In this document: piece after piece, positions 25,304-37,927 of the stretch
Layout: each line of letters starts with the position of its first letter
How positions within the stretch are numbered: the stretch's first letter is position 1
DNA from: Erythrobacter sp.
GTDB lineage: Bacteria > Pseudomonadota > Alphaproteobacteria > Sphingomonadales > Sphingomonadaceae
Assembly: GCA_009993635.1 (NCBI GenBank)
Contig: JAACTC010000005.1
Span: 372,001-436,000, forward strand
Direction: 5' to 3'
Length of the DNA stretch: 64,000 nucleotides
Notes under the pieces: model-generated
The model's input: only the letters and a program-made list of their open reading frames with translations
The model's database searches: none
What the model was told of the DNA's origin: nothing
Made by a program: the position numbers and the translations under genes

Positions 25304-26323
25304 TCAGGCTGCGCTTCGCACGAGGAACGGTTCGAAGAAGCGGTCGATCTCGCCCAGCACCTGCGCCGGGTCGTCGATGAAGTTGACCGCCTTGCGGAAC
25401 TCGGCCGATCCGTAAAGCCCCTTGGTATACCATCCCAGATGCTTGCGAGCGATCTTCACGCCGACTTCGGGCGTGTAGTGATCCAGCATCCGGCGGTAAT
25501 GCTCCACAACCACGGCGTAATGTTCGTTGAGCGGCGGGTCCGCGCGCTTCTCGCCGGTCTGCCACCAGTGCATCACCTGGCCGAGCAACCATGGCCGACC
25601 ATAGGCACCGCGCCCGATCATCAGCCCGTCGGCTCCGGACTGCTCCAGCGCCTTTGCGGCATCGTCGACCCCGCAGATATCGCCATTGACGATAACGGGG
25701 ATGTTCACGGCATCCTTAACCTTGCGGATGAACGACCAGTCGGCGCTCCCCTTGTACATCTGGTTGCGCGTGCGGCCGTGGACCGTGATCATCTTCACGC
25801 CCAGATCCTCCGCGATACGCGCCAGTTCCGGCGCGTTCAGGCTGGCGTGATCCCAGCCCATCCGCATCTTCACGGTCACCGGCACGTCGACCGCCTTCAC
25901 CGTCGCTTCCATCAGTTTCGTCGCCAGCGGCACTTCGCGCATCAGCGCGCTGCCCGCCAGCTGGCCCACGACCTTGCGCACCGGGCAGCCGAAATTGATG
26001 TCGATGATCGCCGCGCCATTGCCTTCCTGCAATTTCGCAGCCTCGGCCATGCTCGCCGGATCGCAGCCGACCAGCTGCATCGAAACCGGTTCCTCTATCC
26101 GGTCCCAGGCGGCTTTTTGCACGCTCTGGCGGGTTTCGCGGATGGCCGCCTCGCTCGCGATCATCTCTGTCACGTTGAGGCCCGAGCCGTAGCGACGCAC
26201 CAGCGTGCGGAACGGCATGTCGGTGACGCCCGTCATCGGTGCGAGCACCACGGGCGTTTCGACACCGACGTTGCCGATCTGGATCGGCTTTGGCGCCGAG
26301 GGAGGGGGTAGTACGTCAGGCAT
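25304..26323 (-). CDS. dusB: tRNA-dihydrouridine synthase DusB
   Basis: A flavin enzyme that reduces uridines in the tRNA D-loop to dihydrouridine. It is 339 aa, start at [20 protein letters not shown]. The TIM-barrel core is evident: [20 protein letters not shown] (FMN-binding start), the active-site cysteine in [19 protein letters not shown], the TVKMRMGW strand, [17 protein letters not shown], and [14 protein letters not shown] followed by [18 protein letters not shown] (phosphate binding). It is divergent from ispDF with about 60 bp between. In most alphaproteobacteria it heads the dusB-ntrBC-ntrYX cluster; here it is followed directly by ntrY. Confidence 0.95.
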   Translation of the reverse strand: MPDVLPPPSAPKPIQIGNVGVETPVVLAPMTGVTDMPFRTLVRRYGSGLNVTEMIASEAAIRETRQSVQKAAWDRIEEPVSMQLVGCDPASMAEAAKLQEGNGAAIIDINFGCPVRKVVGQLAGSALMREVPLATKLMEATVKAVDVPVTVKMRMGWDHASLNAPELARIAEDLGVKMITVHGRTRNQMYKGSADWSFIRKVKDAVNIPVIVNGDICGVDDAAKALEQSGADGLMIGRGAYGRPWLLGQVMHWWQTGEKRADPPLNEHYAVVVEHYRRMLDHYTPEVGVKIARKHLGWYTKGLYGSAEFRKAVNFIDDPAQVLGEIDRFFEPFLVRSAA

Positions 26324-26384
26324 GGGGAAGCGCGCCAAATAGTGGATTGCCGCCGCCGCCGCAAGCGCGTAGCCCGATCCCGCG

Positions 26385-27554
26385 ATGGCAAACCCCGCAG
26401 ACACGCCCCGATTTGCCGCGATTATCGTTGCCGCAGGCTCCGGTACCCGCGCCGGCCAGTCGATCCCCAAGCAATATGTCCGCTGGCGCGGCAAGCCCGT
26501 GCTGCGCCACTCGGCCGAGGCTTTGCTGGAAGCGGGCGCGACGCATATTGTGATCGCCATTGCCCCCGAGGCGAAAGACATGGCGCGTGACGCCACCGCC
26601 GGGCTGGAGAACATCGTGTTCGTCGAAGGCGGGGCGACACGCCGCGCCTCGGTCGCCGCAGGGCTGGAGGCGCTCTCCCACGAAGCCCCCGGCATGGTGC
26701 TGATCCACGATGCTGCGCGGCCCCTGCTGCCGCTGGGCGTCGTTGAACGGGTGCTGAGCGCGCTCGAACAGCATCCGGGTGCCATCCCCGCCCTGCCCGT
26801 GGTCGATACCATCGCCCGAATGAAAGACGGCCTGATGACGGGGCGGGAGGATCGTACCGCCCTCGCCCGCGTGCAAACCCCGCAGGGCTTCCACTTCGAC
26901 GATATTCTGGCGGCCCACCGCGCGTGGGATGCCGCAACCGAGCCGACCGACGATGCGCAGGTACTGCGCGCCGCCGGTGGCGAGGTGGCCGTCGTCCAAG
27001 GCTCCGAAAAGCTGGCCAAACTCACCTTTCCAGAGGATTTTGCGATGCAGGCCGATTATGCCCGCCCGCCCGTGCGCACCGGGACCGGCTTCGATGTTCA
27101 CCAGCTGGCCGAGGGCGAAGAGCTGTGGCTTGGCGGGTTGAGGATTGAGCACGACAGAGGCCTTGCCGGGCACAGCGACGCCGATGTCGCGCTGCACGCG
27201 CTGGTCGATGCGGTGCTCGGCGCGCTGGGCAATGGCGATATCGGCACGCACTTCCCGCCCAGCGACGAACGCTGGCGCGGTGCGGAGTCAGGCCAGTTCC
27301 TCGCCCACGCGGCAAAGCTGGCGAGCGAGGGTGGCTATCGGATCGGCAATCTCGACCTGACGATCATCTGCGAAGAACCCAAGATCGGGCCGCACAAGTA
27401 TGAAATGCGCGAAAAGATCGCCGATTTCGCCGGTGTTCACATCGACGCTGTCAGCGTAAAGGCGACCACGACCGAAAGGCTGGGCTTCACCGGGCGCGCA
27501 GAGGGCATCGCCGCGCAAGCGATCGCGACCCTTATACGGGAGGACTTCACATGA
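26385..27554 (+). CDS. ispDF: Bifunctional IspD/IspF enzyme
   Basis: A fusion of two steps of the MEP isoprenoid pathway: 4-diphosphocytidyl-2-C-methyl-D-erythritol synthase (IspD, residues 1 to about 225) and 2-C-methyl-D-erythritol 2,4-cyclodiphosphate synthase (IspF, about 230-389). IspD shows [19 protein letters not shown] (CTP binding) and [10 protein letters not shown]. IspF shows [19 protein letters not shown] and [20 protein letters not shown], with Asp and His zinc ligands, and ends with [20 protein letters not shown]. The fusion is widespread in alphaproteobacteria. It overlaps the next gene by 4 nt. Confidence 0.96.
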   Translation: MANPADTPRFAAIIVAAGSGTRAGQSIPKQYVRWRGKPVLRHSAEALLEAGATHIVIAIAPEAKDMARDATAGLENIVFVEGGATRRASVAAGLEALSHEAPGMVLIHDAARPLLPLGVVERVLSALEQHPGAIPALPVVDTIARMKDGLMTGREDRTALARVQTPQGFHFDDILAAHRAWDAATEPTDDAQVLRAAGGEVAVVQGSEKLAKLTFPEDFAMQADYARPPVRTGTGFDVHQLAEGEELWLGGLRIEHDRGLAGHSDADVALHALVDAVLGALGNGDIGTHFPPSDERWRGAESGQFLAHAAKLASEGGYRIGNLDLTIICEEPKIGPHKYEMREKIADFAGVHIDAVSVKATTTERLGFTGRAEGIAAQAIATLIREDFT

Positions 27555-28129
27555 GACTTCACCTTCGACTGGCTGCGAGTGCGGCCGCACTCCTTTCGCT
27601 GTCGCAGCCTGCGATGGCGCAGGGCGTGCAGTGCATCGAACCGGCCGACCTTGCCGACGCGACCACCTACACCATCCCGCTGATGCTGCAGAGCGCGCAG
27701 GCGAGCTGCGCCGACGTGCTGCGCGCGGACAGTTTCGTGCTGAGCCAGGGCAGCGAATTTGCTGCCCGGTTCGAACCGCTGCGCGATGCGGCATGGCCAG
27801 GGACACGGCGCGTTCTGGTCAACGTCATCGAAAACAAGACCGGCGTGGATCGCGCGGCCGCAGAGCAGGCCCCGGCAGATGCGGGCGGGGTGATGCAGAT
27901 GCTGATGCGCATGGAGGGGGACGAACTACGCCCGTTCCTGGACGCACTCGCAACTCAGATGATCGCCGGCGAGATCAAGCCGCAGACCTGCATGGATATC
28001 GAGACCCTGCTGCCCCTGCTCGCCCCCTTGCCGGCGGAGAATTACGGCGCGCTGGTTTCCGCAATCCTCGGACTCGTCGCCGGAGATGCTGACGACGACC
28101 TGCCGATCTGCACTGCGGCCAGCCGATGA
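27551..28129 (+). CDS. Exported hypothetical protein, 192 aa
   Basis: The ATG overlaps the ispDF stop. An N-terminal signal peptide ([20 protein letters not shown], cleavage after AMA) precedes a mature, mostly helical and acidic protein. It has cysteines in VQCIEP, SCADVL, QTCMD and PICTA that could form two disulfides in the periplasm. No family is recognised. It sits between ispDF and pncC in a chain of 4-nt overlaps, so it is co-translated with both, but shows nothing linking it to isoprenoids or NAD recycling. Confidence 0.7.
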   Translation: MRLHLRLAASAAALLSLSQPAMAQGVQCIEPADLADATTYTIPLMLQSAQASCADVLRADSFVLSQGSEFAARFEPLRDAAWPGTRRVLVNVIENKTGVDRAAAEQAPADAGGVMQMLMRMEGDELRPFLDALATQMIAGEIKPQTCMDIETLLPLLAPLPAENYGALVSAILGLVAGDADDDLPICTAASR

Positions 28130-28626
28130 CCGACTCGCTCCTCCCGCAGGATATCGTCGACATGGCGACGCGCGTGGTCGACGCGAACCGTGCCCAAGGG
28201 CGCAAGGTCGCGCTGGCGGAAAGCTGCACCGGCGGGCTGGTCTGCGCCGCGATCACCGAAATCGCGGGATCGTCCGAAGTGCTGGACCGTGGCTTCATCA
28301 CCTATTCCAACGAAGCCAAGATCGAACGGCTTGGCGTCTCGCAGGACATCATCGAAACCTTCGGTGCGGTGTCCATAGCGTGCGTCTGGGCGATGGCGCA
28401 GGGTGCGCTGGCGAACAGCGACGCCGATGTAGCCGTCGCAATCAGCGGGGTTGCCGGCCCCGGCGGCGGCACGGCGACCAAGCCGGTGGGCACGGTGGTT
28501 TTCGCGCGAGCCTTCCGCGGCGACGAACGCGAGCCCGAGGGCGAACTCAAATCCTTCGGCGAACTCGACCGTGCCGGCGTGCGCCGTCAGGCCACGCTGT
28601 GCGCACTGGAGCTGCTGCTGCCATAA
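28126..28626 (+). CDS. pncC: Nicotinamide-nucleotide amidohydrolase (CinA C-terminal family)
   Basis: Deamidates nicotinamide mononucleotide to nicotinate mononucleotide, recycling NAD by-products. It is 166 aa and corresponds to the stand-alone CinA C-terminal domain without the COG1058 part. Signatures: KVALAESCTGGLVCAAITEI (active-site Ser/Thr segment), GFITYSNEAKIERLGV, and ISGVAGPGGGTATKPVGTV with the glycine-rich loop. It overlaps the preceding gene by 4 nt, and its 3' end overlaps the convergent coq10-like gene by 40 bp. Confidence 0.92.
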   Translation: MTDSLLPQDIVDMATRVVDANRAQGRKVALAESCTGGLVCAAITEIAGSSEVLDRGFITYSNEAKIERLGVSQDIIETFGAVSIACVWAMAQGALANSDADVAVAISGVAGPGGGTATKPVGTVVFARAFRGDEREPEGELKSFGELDRAGVRRQATLCALELLLP

Positions 28627-29045
28627 AGTTCGTCCGCGCGTTCTTCGAATGCGGTCATCATCCGGCGGAATGCGCGGTCGAAATACGCCCCGGCCAGGGT
28701 TTCGAAAATCCTGCTCTTAAACGTGAAATCGACGCAGAACTCGATCTCGCACCCATCCGCCACGGGCTTGAACGTCCAGTCGTTCTTCAGATCGCTCAGC
28801 GGTCCGTCGACATAGTGGACGTTGATGCTTTCCGGCCGCGTCTTGATCACTCGCGAGGTGAACTTTTCGCGGATCGCCTTGAAGCCGACCACCATGTCCG
28901 CAACCATTTCCGTCTCGCTGTCGGACTGGATGCGGGTCGCGATCACCCAAGGCAGGAAATCGGGATAGTGCTTCACGTCCGCCACCAGATCGAACATCTG
29001 CTCGGGCGTGTATGGAAGCGTGCGCGTTTGATGGATTCCGGGCAT
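28587..29045 (-). CDS. Coq10/START-like ubiquinone-binding protein (RatA family)
   Basis: A small START-fold (polyketide cyclase/dehydrase) protein of 152 aa. The N-terminus [20 protein letters not shown] followed by VADVKHYPDFLPWV is the hallmark of the Coq10/RatA family; later segments (DMVVGFKAIREKFTSRV, CVDFTFKSRIFETLAGAYF) complete the fold. Coq10 homologues bind coenzyme Q and support respiration, whereas in E. coli RatA is reported as a ribosome-association toxin; for an alphaproteobacterium the Coq10 role is likelier. The lipA gene ends on the same base as its start codon begins, suggesting a lipA-coq10 operon. Confidence 0.9.
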   Translation of the reverse strand: MPGIHQTRTLPYTPEQMFDLVADVKHYPDFLPWVIATRIQSDSETEMVADMVVGFKAIREKFTSRVIKTRPESINVHYVDGPLSDLKNDWTFKPVADGCEIEFCVDFTFKSRIFETLAGAYFDRAFRRMMTAFEERADELYGSSSSSAHSVA

Positions 29046-30010
29046 CAGGCCTGACCGTTACGGGCTGCCTCGCGCGCCAGCCGCTCTTCGCGAGACGCCT
29101 TCATCGCAGCAAAGTCGTCGCCCGCGTGATAGCTGGAGCGCGTCAACGGGCTGGCCGCGACCTGCAGGAAGCCCTTCGCGCGCGCGATCGAACCGAACGC
29201 GTCGAACGCCTTGGGGGTGACGAAATCTTCCACCTTGGCATGCTTCGGCGTCGGCTGGAGGTACTGCCCCATGGTAATGAAATCGACGCCCGCGCTGCGC
29301 ATGTCGTCCATCACCTGGTGCACTTCCAGCCGCTGCTCGCCCAGCCCCAGCATGATGCCCGACTTGGTGAAGATCAGCGGATCGTGGACCTTTACCTCCT
29401 CAAGCAGGCGCAGCGACGCATAGTAGCGCGCGCCGGGGCGGATCGTGGGATAGAGCCGCGGGACCGTTTCGAGGTTGTGGTTGAACACATCCGGCCCGGC
29501 GGCAACAATCGCCTCGATCGCGGGGCGCATCTTGCCGCGAAAATCGGGCGTCAGGATCTCGATGGTGGTATTCGGCGTCTCGCGCCGCAGCGCCTCGATC
29601 ACCTTCACGAACTGGCCCGCCCCGCCATCGGGCAGGTCGTCACGGTCCACGCTGGTGATGACGATGTGCTCAAGCCCCATCTTGCCCGCCGCGATGGCGA
29701 CATTCTCCGGCTCCATCGGATCAACCAGCCGGGGCATCCCCGTCTTGACGTTGCAGAACGCACAGGCGCGGGTGCAGACATCGCCCAGGATCATCACCGT
29801 GGCGTGCTTCTTTTCCCAGCATTCGCCGATGTTCGGGCAGGCAGCTTCTTCGCACACGGTGTTGAGGCCGAGATCGCGCATCAGTCGGCGCGTTTCCTGA
29901 TAGCCCTTGCTGACCGGTGCCTTGACCCGAATCCAGTCGGGCTTGCGCTGGCGCGGCTCGCGGTTGTGCTGCGGTTCGGGAGCGGATGAGAGGTCGTTCA
30001 TGCCCGCCAT
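29045..30010 (-). CDS. lipA: Lipoyl synthase
   Basis: A radical-SAM enzyme that inserts two sulfurs into octanoyl groups on lipoyl domains, such as those of pdhC and pdhB here. It is 321 aa. The auxiliary cluster cysteines lie in [18 protein letters not shown] (CxxxxCxxxxxC), the radical SAM cluster in [16 protein letters not shown] (CxxxCxxC), and the C-terminal [14 protein letters not shown] holds the conserved serine ligand. The start is [12 protein letters not shown] at 30001 is a near-equal choice. It is transcribed with coq10, and the upstream NYN gene diverges from it. Confidence 0.96.
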   Translation of the reverse strand: MAGMNDLSSAPEPQHNREPRQRKPDWIRVKAPVSKGYQETRRLMRDLGLNTVCEEAACPNIGECWEKKHATVMILGDVCTRACAFCNVKTGMPRLVDPMEPENVAIAAGKMGLEHIVITSVDRDDLPDGGAGQFVKVIEALRRETPNTTIEILTPDFRGKMRPAIEAIVAAGPDVFNHNLETVPRLYPTIRPGARYYASLRLLEEVKVHDPLIFTKSGIMLGLGEQRLEVHQVMDDMRSAGVDFITMGQYLQPTPKHAKVEDFVTPKAFDAFGSIARAKGFLQVAASPLTRSSYHAGDDFAAMKASREERLAREAARNGQA

Positions 30011-30081
30011 CTAGGGGTGTAGCCTTGACGAGGCAATGGCGCGGCTTGCCAGCGGCGCGATGGCGGGCCATGTCGCACGCC

Positions 30082-30807
30082 ATGTCTGAACCAGTACTCA
30101 AGAATATCGCCCTGCTCATCGATGCGGACAACACCACCCCCGACGGGATCGATCCGGTGCTGACCGTGATGGCCGAGCTGGGGCAGGTGAACATCCGCCG
30201 CGCCTACGGCAATTTCGCCAAGGACAACCTCGCCCGGTGGGACAAGATCACCAACAAGTTCGGTATTCGCCCGCAACAGCAATTCGATGTGACCCGCGGC
30301 AAGAACGCGACCGACATGGCGATGACGATCGACGCGATCGACCTGCTCTATCAGGGCAAGGTGGACGGGTTCGGGATTATGACATCGGACAGCGATTTCA
30401 CGCCGCTGGTCACCCGCCTGCGGCAGGACGGGATCATCGTGTACGGATTTGGCGAGGCGAAGACGCCGCTGGCGTTCCAGTCCGTCTGCACGCGCTTCAT
30501 CGATATCAAGAAACTGATCGCGACCAATGCCGCCGACCGGTCGAACGATCGCCGGAAAGGCCCGGCGCTGCAATCCGAAGTGGTCGACGATGACCTGCTG
30601 GAACTGATTACCGCCGCCTATTCCGAGGCGAAGGGCGAAGGCGGCTTCGCGCGGCTTTCGCAGCTGGGCCAGATTGCGGGCAACCGTTCCAGCTTCGATG
30701 TGCGCAATTACGGCTTCAAGAGCCTGAAGGAGATGTTCGAATCCTTCGATACCTTCGCGGTCGAAACGCGCGACGACAATCAGATCTACGTCAAACGCCT
30801 GCGCTAG
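30082..30807 (+). CDS. NYN-domain ribonuclease-like protein with LOTUS/OST-HTH domain
   Basis: A 241-aa protein with two recognisable parts. Residues 1 to about 145 form a NYN (PIN-like) domain: KNIALLIDADNTTPDGIDPV with the metal-binding DADN, RGKNATDMAMTIDAID, and GIMTSDSDFTPLVTRLRQDG with SDSDF. These acidic residues match the nuclease site of NYN proteins. Residues from about 175 to the end match an OST-HTH/LOTUS domain (LLELITAAYSEAKGEGGFAR, YGFKSLKEMFESFDTF), a winged helix implicated in RNA or G-quadruplex binding. The pair suggests an RNA-cleaving or RNA-silencing factor. The start is MSEPVLKN; ATG at 30070 is possible. Confidence 0.85.
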   Translation: MSEPVLKNIALLIDADNTTPDGIDPVLTVMAELGQVNIRRAYGNFAKDNLARWDKITNKFGIRPQQQFDVTRGKNATDMAMTIDAIDLLYQGKVDGFGIMTSDSDFTPLVTRLRQDGIIVYGFGEAKTPLAFQSVCTRFIDIKKLIATNAADRSNDRRKGPALQSEVVDDDLLELITAAYSEAKGEGGFARLSQLGQIAGNRSSFDVRNYGFKSLKEMFESFDTFAVETRDDNQIYVKRLR

Positions 30808-30829
30808 TTCGCTTCGCGCAAGAACGAAA

Positions 30830-30868
30830 AACGGCGCGGGGGGCATGCCCTCCGCGCCGTTCGTTTCT
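30830..30868 (-). terminator. Bidirectional terminator, mainly for the TPR gene
   Basis: Perfect 10-bp stem AACGGCGCGG / CCGCGCCGTT (30830-30839 with 30852-30861). On the minus strand it is followed by TTTTTCGTTC, a good intrinsic terminator for the TPR gene. On the plus strand it is followed by CGTTTCTC, a weaker one for the NYN gene. Confidence 0.75.
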
Positions 30869-30888
30869 CAGCCCTTAATTCGCGCTGA

Positions 30889-32193
30889 TCAGCTCGCCAT
30901 CGGCGATGCATCGCCCGACATCTGCTGGCTGATGAACGCCTGCCACAGATTGGCGATCGGCTTGCGGTTGCCGTCGACCTTGGCGAAGGTCGCCTGCGCG
31001 GCGGCCATGTCGCCAGCCTCGTACTGCGCGATCCCGAGGCGGGTCAGCGCGGTCGCCTGGTCGACGCCGGGCTTGGTCAGCGCCAGCTCGTACAGATCGG
31101 CTGCGGTCGCCGCCTCGCCGAAGTTGAGGTAGGCGTCGGCCGCTGCAAGCACGAGGCCGGCATCGGCGTTCGCACCGCGCGCGTCGCTTTCCAGCGCACC
31201 CAGATCGTCGCGCAGGCCTGGCGCGGCATTCTTGGACCCGCTGAGTGCTTCGGAAACGAAAGCGTCGTTGCTGGCGAGCAGTCCGGCATCGACGCCTTCC
31301 TGCGTCACCACCAGCACTTCACCCGGCAGACGGCGGAAATTCGCGGCATCGATGTAATCCGCGTAATCGCGCGCGTCGGTCATCGCATCGGCGGCTCGCA
31401 GGAGGCGCATGAGATCGAGCAGTTCGGCATCGTTGTACGAGCCGTAGTTGCGCTGCACGCCGATCGCGTTACGCCACGTGGTCTCGCTGGGATAATAGCG
31501 CGCCCGCAGCGTTGCGAAGGTCATCGCATCGTCGATCATCTCGTTGTTGTACGCCAGTGCGAAGCCCTGTTCGAGCAGTTCGTCGTCCGGGGTTTCGCCG
31601 TTCTGCGTCGCCGCGTTCACCCGCTCCGCGATGAACTTCAGGCCGCCGGCCGGATCTTCGGCGAGCAGATAGGTCTGCGCGATCAGCGTCTCGGCCTCTT
31701 CAGCCTCGTAACCGAGCGCAATCGCCTGTTCGAGCCGCTGGCGGGCGGTAGGGTAATCCTTCGCATTGTAGGCCAGCTGGCCACCCACGAAGTAATACTG
31801 CGCCTGCGCTTCCTGCGGCACCTTGCCGCTTTCCAGCATCATGCCCATGCCGCGGCTGGCGTCGGAATAGTTCTTCAGATCGAGTGCGGTGTTGTACAGC
31901 ATGCTGCCGTAGACGTTCCGGTCATCGGCTGTCTGCACGGTGCCTTCGATGCCCTTCAGCTGCTGCAGGATGGCCGCCTTGTCGGCGCCTTCCGCCTTGG
32001 CTGCTTCCTGAATCGGAAGGAACGCCTCGATGAACTCCTCGGAATTCTTGGCCTCGGCCTTTTCTTCCTTCTTATCCTTCTTGGCATAAGCAGGGGCGTC
32101 GAAAGCGGTCACGCCGAACGCGCCAACGCTCATGATCGCGGCGGCGATAGCGATTTTGGAAGCCCGGCGCGTTGCGGGTGCGAAAAAAGCCAT
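30889..32193 (-). CDS. Exported TPR-repeat protein, 434 aa
   Basis: A secreted or periplasmic protein: N-terminal basic region, hydrophobic stretch (IAIAAAIMSVGAFGVTAFDA) and cleavage near APAYA, followed by a very basic KKDKKEEKAEAK segment. The rest is helical with tetratricopeptide-like repeats, for example AQYYFVGGQLAYNAKDYPTA and, near the end, AATAADLYELALTKPGVDQA and ALTRLGIAQYEAGDMAAAQA. It is likely a scaffold for protein assembly in the envelope; no enzymatic motif is seen. A Shine-Dalgarno AAGGAGAG is close to the ATG and a 7-bp GC hairpin lies just upstream in the leader. Function unknown. Confidence 0.8.
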   Translation of the reverse strand: MAFFAPATRRASKIAIAAAIMSVGAFGVTAFDAPAYAKKDKKEEKAEAKNSEEFIEAFLPIQEAAKAEGADKAAILQQLKGIEGTVQTADDRNVYGSMLYNTALDLKNYSDASRGMGMMLESGKVPQEAQAQYYFVGGQLAYNAKDYPTARQRLEQAIALGYEAEEAETLIAQTYLLAEDPAGGLKFIAERVNAATQNGETPDDELLEQGFALAYNNEMIDDAMTFATLRARYYPSETTWRNAIGVQRNYGSYNDAELLDLMRLLRAADAMTDARDYADYIDAANFRRLPGEVLVVTQEGVDAGLLASNDAFVSEALSGSKNAAPGLRDDLGALESDARGANADAGLVLAAADAYLNFGEAATAADLYELALTKPGVDQATALTRLGIAQYEAGDMAAAQATFAKVDGNRKPIANLWQAFISQQMSGDASPMAS

Positions 32194-32494
32194 AAATTCT
32201 CTCCTTTTTGGGCCGCGATTGCCGCGGCCTCGGGTTGTCCCGTGTTCAATGAGGATAACGCGCGGCCCTATGCGCTAGTGCCACGCCATCGTCCAGATAG
32301 TGCCGAAACCCGGTTTAACCGTGGTTGAATGGCAACATACCCGATCCTTCATCCCGATCCCGCCTAAAATGTGGAAAAAGCGCGCGTCCAGCCCTATCTG
32401 ACCACCGGGTTGCTGGCACCTTGGGCCGCCTTGCTCTAGCCTGCTCCCTTCACGCAAAGTCGCACCCTCAATAACCTAACCGAGCGGACATTCT
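32194..32494. promoter_or_regulatory. Divergent intergenic region, TPR gene and gyrA
   Basis: About 300 bases without a gene, containing both promoters. On the minus side a stable hairpin (GGCCGCG with CGCGGCC, 32211-32229) sits immediately upstream of the TPR gene's Shine-Dalgarno, as a 5' leader stem. On the plus side, the last 100 bases before the gyrA TTG hold no obvious Shine-Dalgarno and no clear -35/-10 pair I would defend. No small gene, repeat or riboswitch is recognised. Confidence 0.4.
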
Positions 32495-35320
<2,826 letters not shown>

Positions 35321-35359
35321 GCTTTAGCGCCCGGTCCAAATCGGATTGGCGGGTCGTCT

Positions 35360-36004
35360 CTATCGACGAAACCGGCGCAGTGTCTGCACCACGCCGGTGG
35401 CGATCATCAGCTGGCCGACATAATAGGTCGGCCACACCAGCAGGTCGGGCAGCGGCGCGAGGTCGATCGGGCCCACACGGCTGAAGATCAGCCAGTCCGA
35501 GAACACGAAGAATAGCGCCCCCAGCCCCACCCGCCATTGCGGGAACAGGCTGAGCCATGCGGCCATCGCCATGCCGCCCAGTGCCACGCCGTAGATGCCG
35601 ATCGTCCAGTCTCCGCTCAGCAGGAGACAACCGACCGGCACTGCAAGGAGCAATCCGAGCGACGCCCATTTGCGCGCGACGCTGGGCTCGGGCCGAAGGT
35701 GGCGGCGATAGAACAGGATCGCAGCGACATGGCTCGCCGCAAAGGCGATTCCCCCGGCCATCAAAGACAGCTGGATTGCCGCGTCGCCAACCGCGCTCAG
35801 CGCCAGTGCGAGGACGAAGAGCCCGGCGCGCAGGCCCCTGGTCCGCTGGGCTGCATAGACTGCAAGAAAGCCCACCGCCGATGCCTTGATCCCCATCACC
35901 CAGAGGCCGCCCAGCGCGCTTTCATCCAGCAACGGATACGCAATGCCCGCGATCAGGCTGAGCGCGAGCCATGGGCGATGTTGGACGAGTGCGCGGCGAG
36001 CCAT
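35360..36004 (-). CDS. YhhN/TMEM86 family membrane protein (putative lysoplasmalogenase)
   Basis: An integral membrane protein of 214 aa with about seven to eight hydrophobic helices. The family pattern of YhhN/TMEM86 is visible: ALSAVGDAAIQLSLMAGGIA and FFVFSDWLIFSR (the FxxSD element with conserved Asp), with an HVAAILFYRR segment between. TMEM86B has lysoplasmalogenase activity; bacterial members are mostly unproved. The start is MARRALVQHRPW at 36004; a longer upstream frame is antisense to trmFO and rejected. It is convergent with gyrA. Confidence 0.82.
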   Translation of the reverse strand: MARRALVQHRPWLALSLIAGIAYPLLDESALGGLWVMGIKASAVGFLAVYAAQRTRGLRAGLFVLALALSAVGDAAIQLSLMAGGIAFAASHVAAILFYRRHLRPEPSVARKWASLGLLLAVPVGCLLLSGDWTIGIYGVALGGMAMAAWLSLFPQWRVGLGALFFVFSDWLIFSRVGPIDLAPLPDLLVWPTYYVGQLMIATGVVQTLRRFRR

Positions 36005-36082
36005 TGCACGCCATTTAACGAGAGGCTCCGCCAATCGCCACCGTGCTTTGAATTTTTGCCGATCAGCGCCTAGGTGCGGCCC

Positions 36083-37450
36083 ATGGCACACGACGTACAC
36101 ATCATCGGCGGCGGGCTCGCGGGCAGCGAGGCAGCATGGCAACTGGCGCAGGCGGGGATCAAGGTCCGCCTGTCCGAGATGCGCGGCAGCGGAGAGATGA
36201 CGCCCGCGCACCAGACCGATGGGCTGGCAGAACTGGTCTGCTCCAACTCCTTCCGATCCGACGACAGCGACAAGAACGCGGTCGGCCTGCTGCACGACGA
36301 GATGCGGCGGCTGAATTCCATCGTGATGGCGGCGGGCGAGGAGGCGCGCGTCCCCGCAGGCAGCGCAATGGCAGTCGACCGCGACGTGTTTTCCGCCCGC
36401 GTCGAGCGGATGCTGAGCGAGCACCCCAATGTCACCATCATACGCGAACGGGTCGATACGCTGCCCGACGCTGGCCTTACCATCGTGGCGACCGGGCCGC
36501 TCACCGCGCAGACACTGGCCGACAGCATCGTGTCCGCGACCGGCGAAGACCGGCTGGCCTTCTTCGATGCCATCGCGCCCATCGTGCACCGCGATTCCAT
36601 CGACATGAGCAAGTGCTGGATCCAGTCGCGCTGGAACAAGCGGACCGAGGCCAGCAACGAAGATGGCGACTACATCAACTGCCCGATGACGAAGGACCAG
36701 TACGAGGCCTTCGTGCAGGCGCTGGTCGATGGCGAGAAGACCGAATTCAAGGAATGGGAGGCCGACACCCCCTATTTCGATGGCTGCATGCCGATCGAGG
36801 TGATGGCATCGCGCGGGGTCGAGACGCTGCGCTATGGCCCGATGAAGGGCGTCGGGCTGGATAATCCCTACGACACGACCGAGGAACACCCGCAGGGCCG
36901 CTGGCCCTATGCCGTGGTGCAGCTGCGGCAGGACAACAAGCTGGGCACGCTGTGGAACATGGTCGGCTTTCAGACCAAGCTGAAATACGGCGCGCAGGCG
37001 GACCTTTTCCGCACCATTCCCGGTTTGGAGAACGCCGAATTCGCGCGGCTGGGCGGGCTGCACCGCAACACCTTCATCAACTCGCCGCTGGTGCTCGACC
37101 GTCAGTTACGGCTTCGCAATGCGCCCCATATCCGGTTCGCCGGGCAGATCACGGGCTGCGAAGGCTATGTCGAAAGCGCCGCGCTGGGCCTGATGGCGGG
37201 GCTGATGACCGCTGCGGAGCATCGCGGCGAAGACTGGTCCCCTCCCCCCGCGACCACCGCGCTGGGCGCGCTGCTGAGCCATGTGACGGGCGATGCGGAG
37301 GCGGAGACGTTCCAGCCGATGAACGTCAATTTCGGCCTGTTCCCGCCGCTGCACGAGGTGAAGAAGAAACAGCGTAAAGAGGCCTACACCAGCCGGGCGA
37401 AGGCCGATCTGGGGCAATGGATCGCCCAGCGCGAGCGGGTGCCCGCCTAG
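36083..37450 (+). CDS. trmFO: tRNA (uracil-54-C5)-methyltransferase, folate-dependent TrmFO
   Basis: An FAD enzyme that uses methylene-tetrahydrofolate to make ribothymidine-54 in tRNA. It is 455 aa. The dinucleotide fold is at the N-terminus ([19 protein letters not shown]), followed by the diagnostic [20 protein letters not shown] and [11 protein letters not shown]. It also has [20 protein letters not shown], and [20 protein letters not shown] with the conserved catalytic-region Cys. The start at MAHDVHIIG (36083) is preferred over a GTG at 36074. The stop overlaps the EF-hand gene by 4 bases on the opposite strand. Confidence 0.96.
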   Translation: MAHDVHIIGGGLAGSEAAWQLAQAGIKVRLSEMRGSGEMTPAHQTDGLAELVCSNSFRSDDSDKNAVGLLHDEMRRLNSIVMAAGEEARVPAGSAMAVDRDVFSARVERMLSEHPNVTIIRERVDTLPDAGLTIVATGPLTAQTLADSIVSATGEDRLAFFDAIAPIVHRDSIDMSKCWIQSRWNKRTEASNEDGDYINCPMTKDQYEAFVQALVDGEKTEFKEWEADTPYFDGCMPIEVMASRGVETLRYGPMKGVGLDNPYDTTEEHPQGRWPYAVVQLRQDNKLGTLWNMVGFQTKLKYGAQADLFRTIPGLENAEFARLGGLHRNTFINSPLVLDRQLRLRNAPHIRFAGQITGCEGYVESAALGLMAGLMTAAEHRGEDWSPPPATTALGALLSHVTGDAEAETFQPMNVNFGLFPPLHEVKKKQRKEAYTSRAKADLGQWIAQRERVPA

Positions 37451-37908
37451 CAGTCGCAGCGTGGACGTGCGCGCCGCTTCGGCGCGGTCGTCGCAAATTC
37501 GGCCTGGCTCAGCACGCGGTCGCCATCGGCATCGGCCCCGTCGAACTTGTCGGCCGTGGTCACCGCCCACTCCTCGAACGTCAGCAGGTTGTTGCCGTCC
37601 TTGTCGAGCTTGCGGAACGCATTCGTCCGGCTCGATAGCATCTCGTTGCGCGTGATCTTGAGATCGCGGTTGCGATCGTAGCGGAAGAAGCGGCGCTGTT
37701 CGCGCGTCAGCTCGGTCGCTTGCGGCGGCGCAGGGCCGGTCAGATCGGCGGCATCCGCTCGCGGCAGATCGGGCTCACCGGAATGATCGGCAGGTTCGGG
37801 CGGTGGCGGCGGTGCCGCCTGTTCGACCTGCGCACGGCCCTGCCACCAGAAAATGCCTACCCCTGCCAGCACCAGAGCCAGCACGGCCCCCAGAACAATG
37901 CGATTCAT
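37447..37908 (-). CDS. EF-hand membrane-anchored protein
   Basis: A 153-aa protein with an N-terminal membrane helix or signal anchor ([20 protein letters not shown]), a Pro/Glu/Ala linker and three calcium-binding EF-hand loops: [24 protein letters not shown] and [12 protein letters not shown]. Each places acidic or polar ligands at positions 1, 3, 5 and 12. It ends with a basic, Cys-containing tail (RARPRCDC). The periplasmic domain is probably a Ca2+ sensor or buffer; partner unknown. It is convergent with trmFO. Confidence 0.82.
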   Translation of the reverse strand: MNRIVLGAVLALVLAGVGIFWWQGRAQVEQAAPPPPPEPADHSGEPDLPRADAADLTGPAPPQATELTREQRRFFRYDRNRDLKITRNEMLSSRTNAFRKLDKDGNNLLTFEEWAVTTADKFDGADADGDRVLSQAEFATTAPKRRARPRCDC

Positions 37909-37927
37909 CGCCCCCTCCCCTTGCGGG

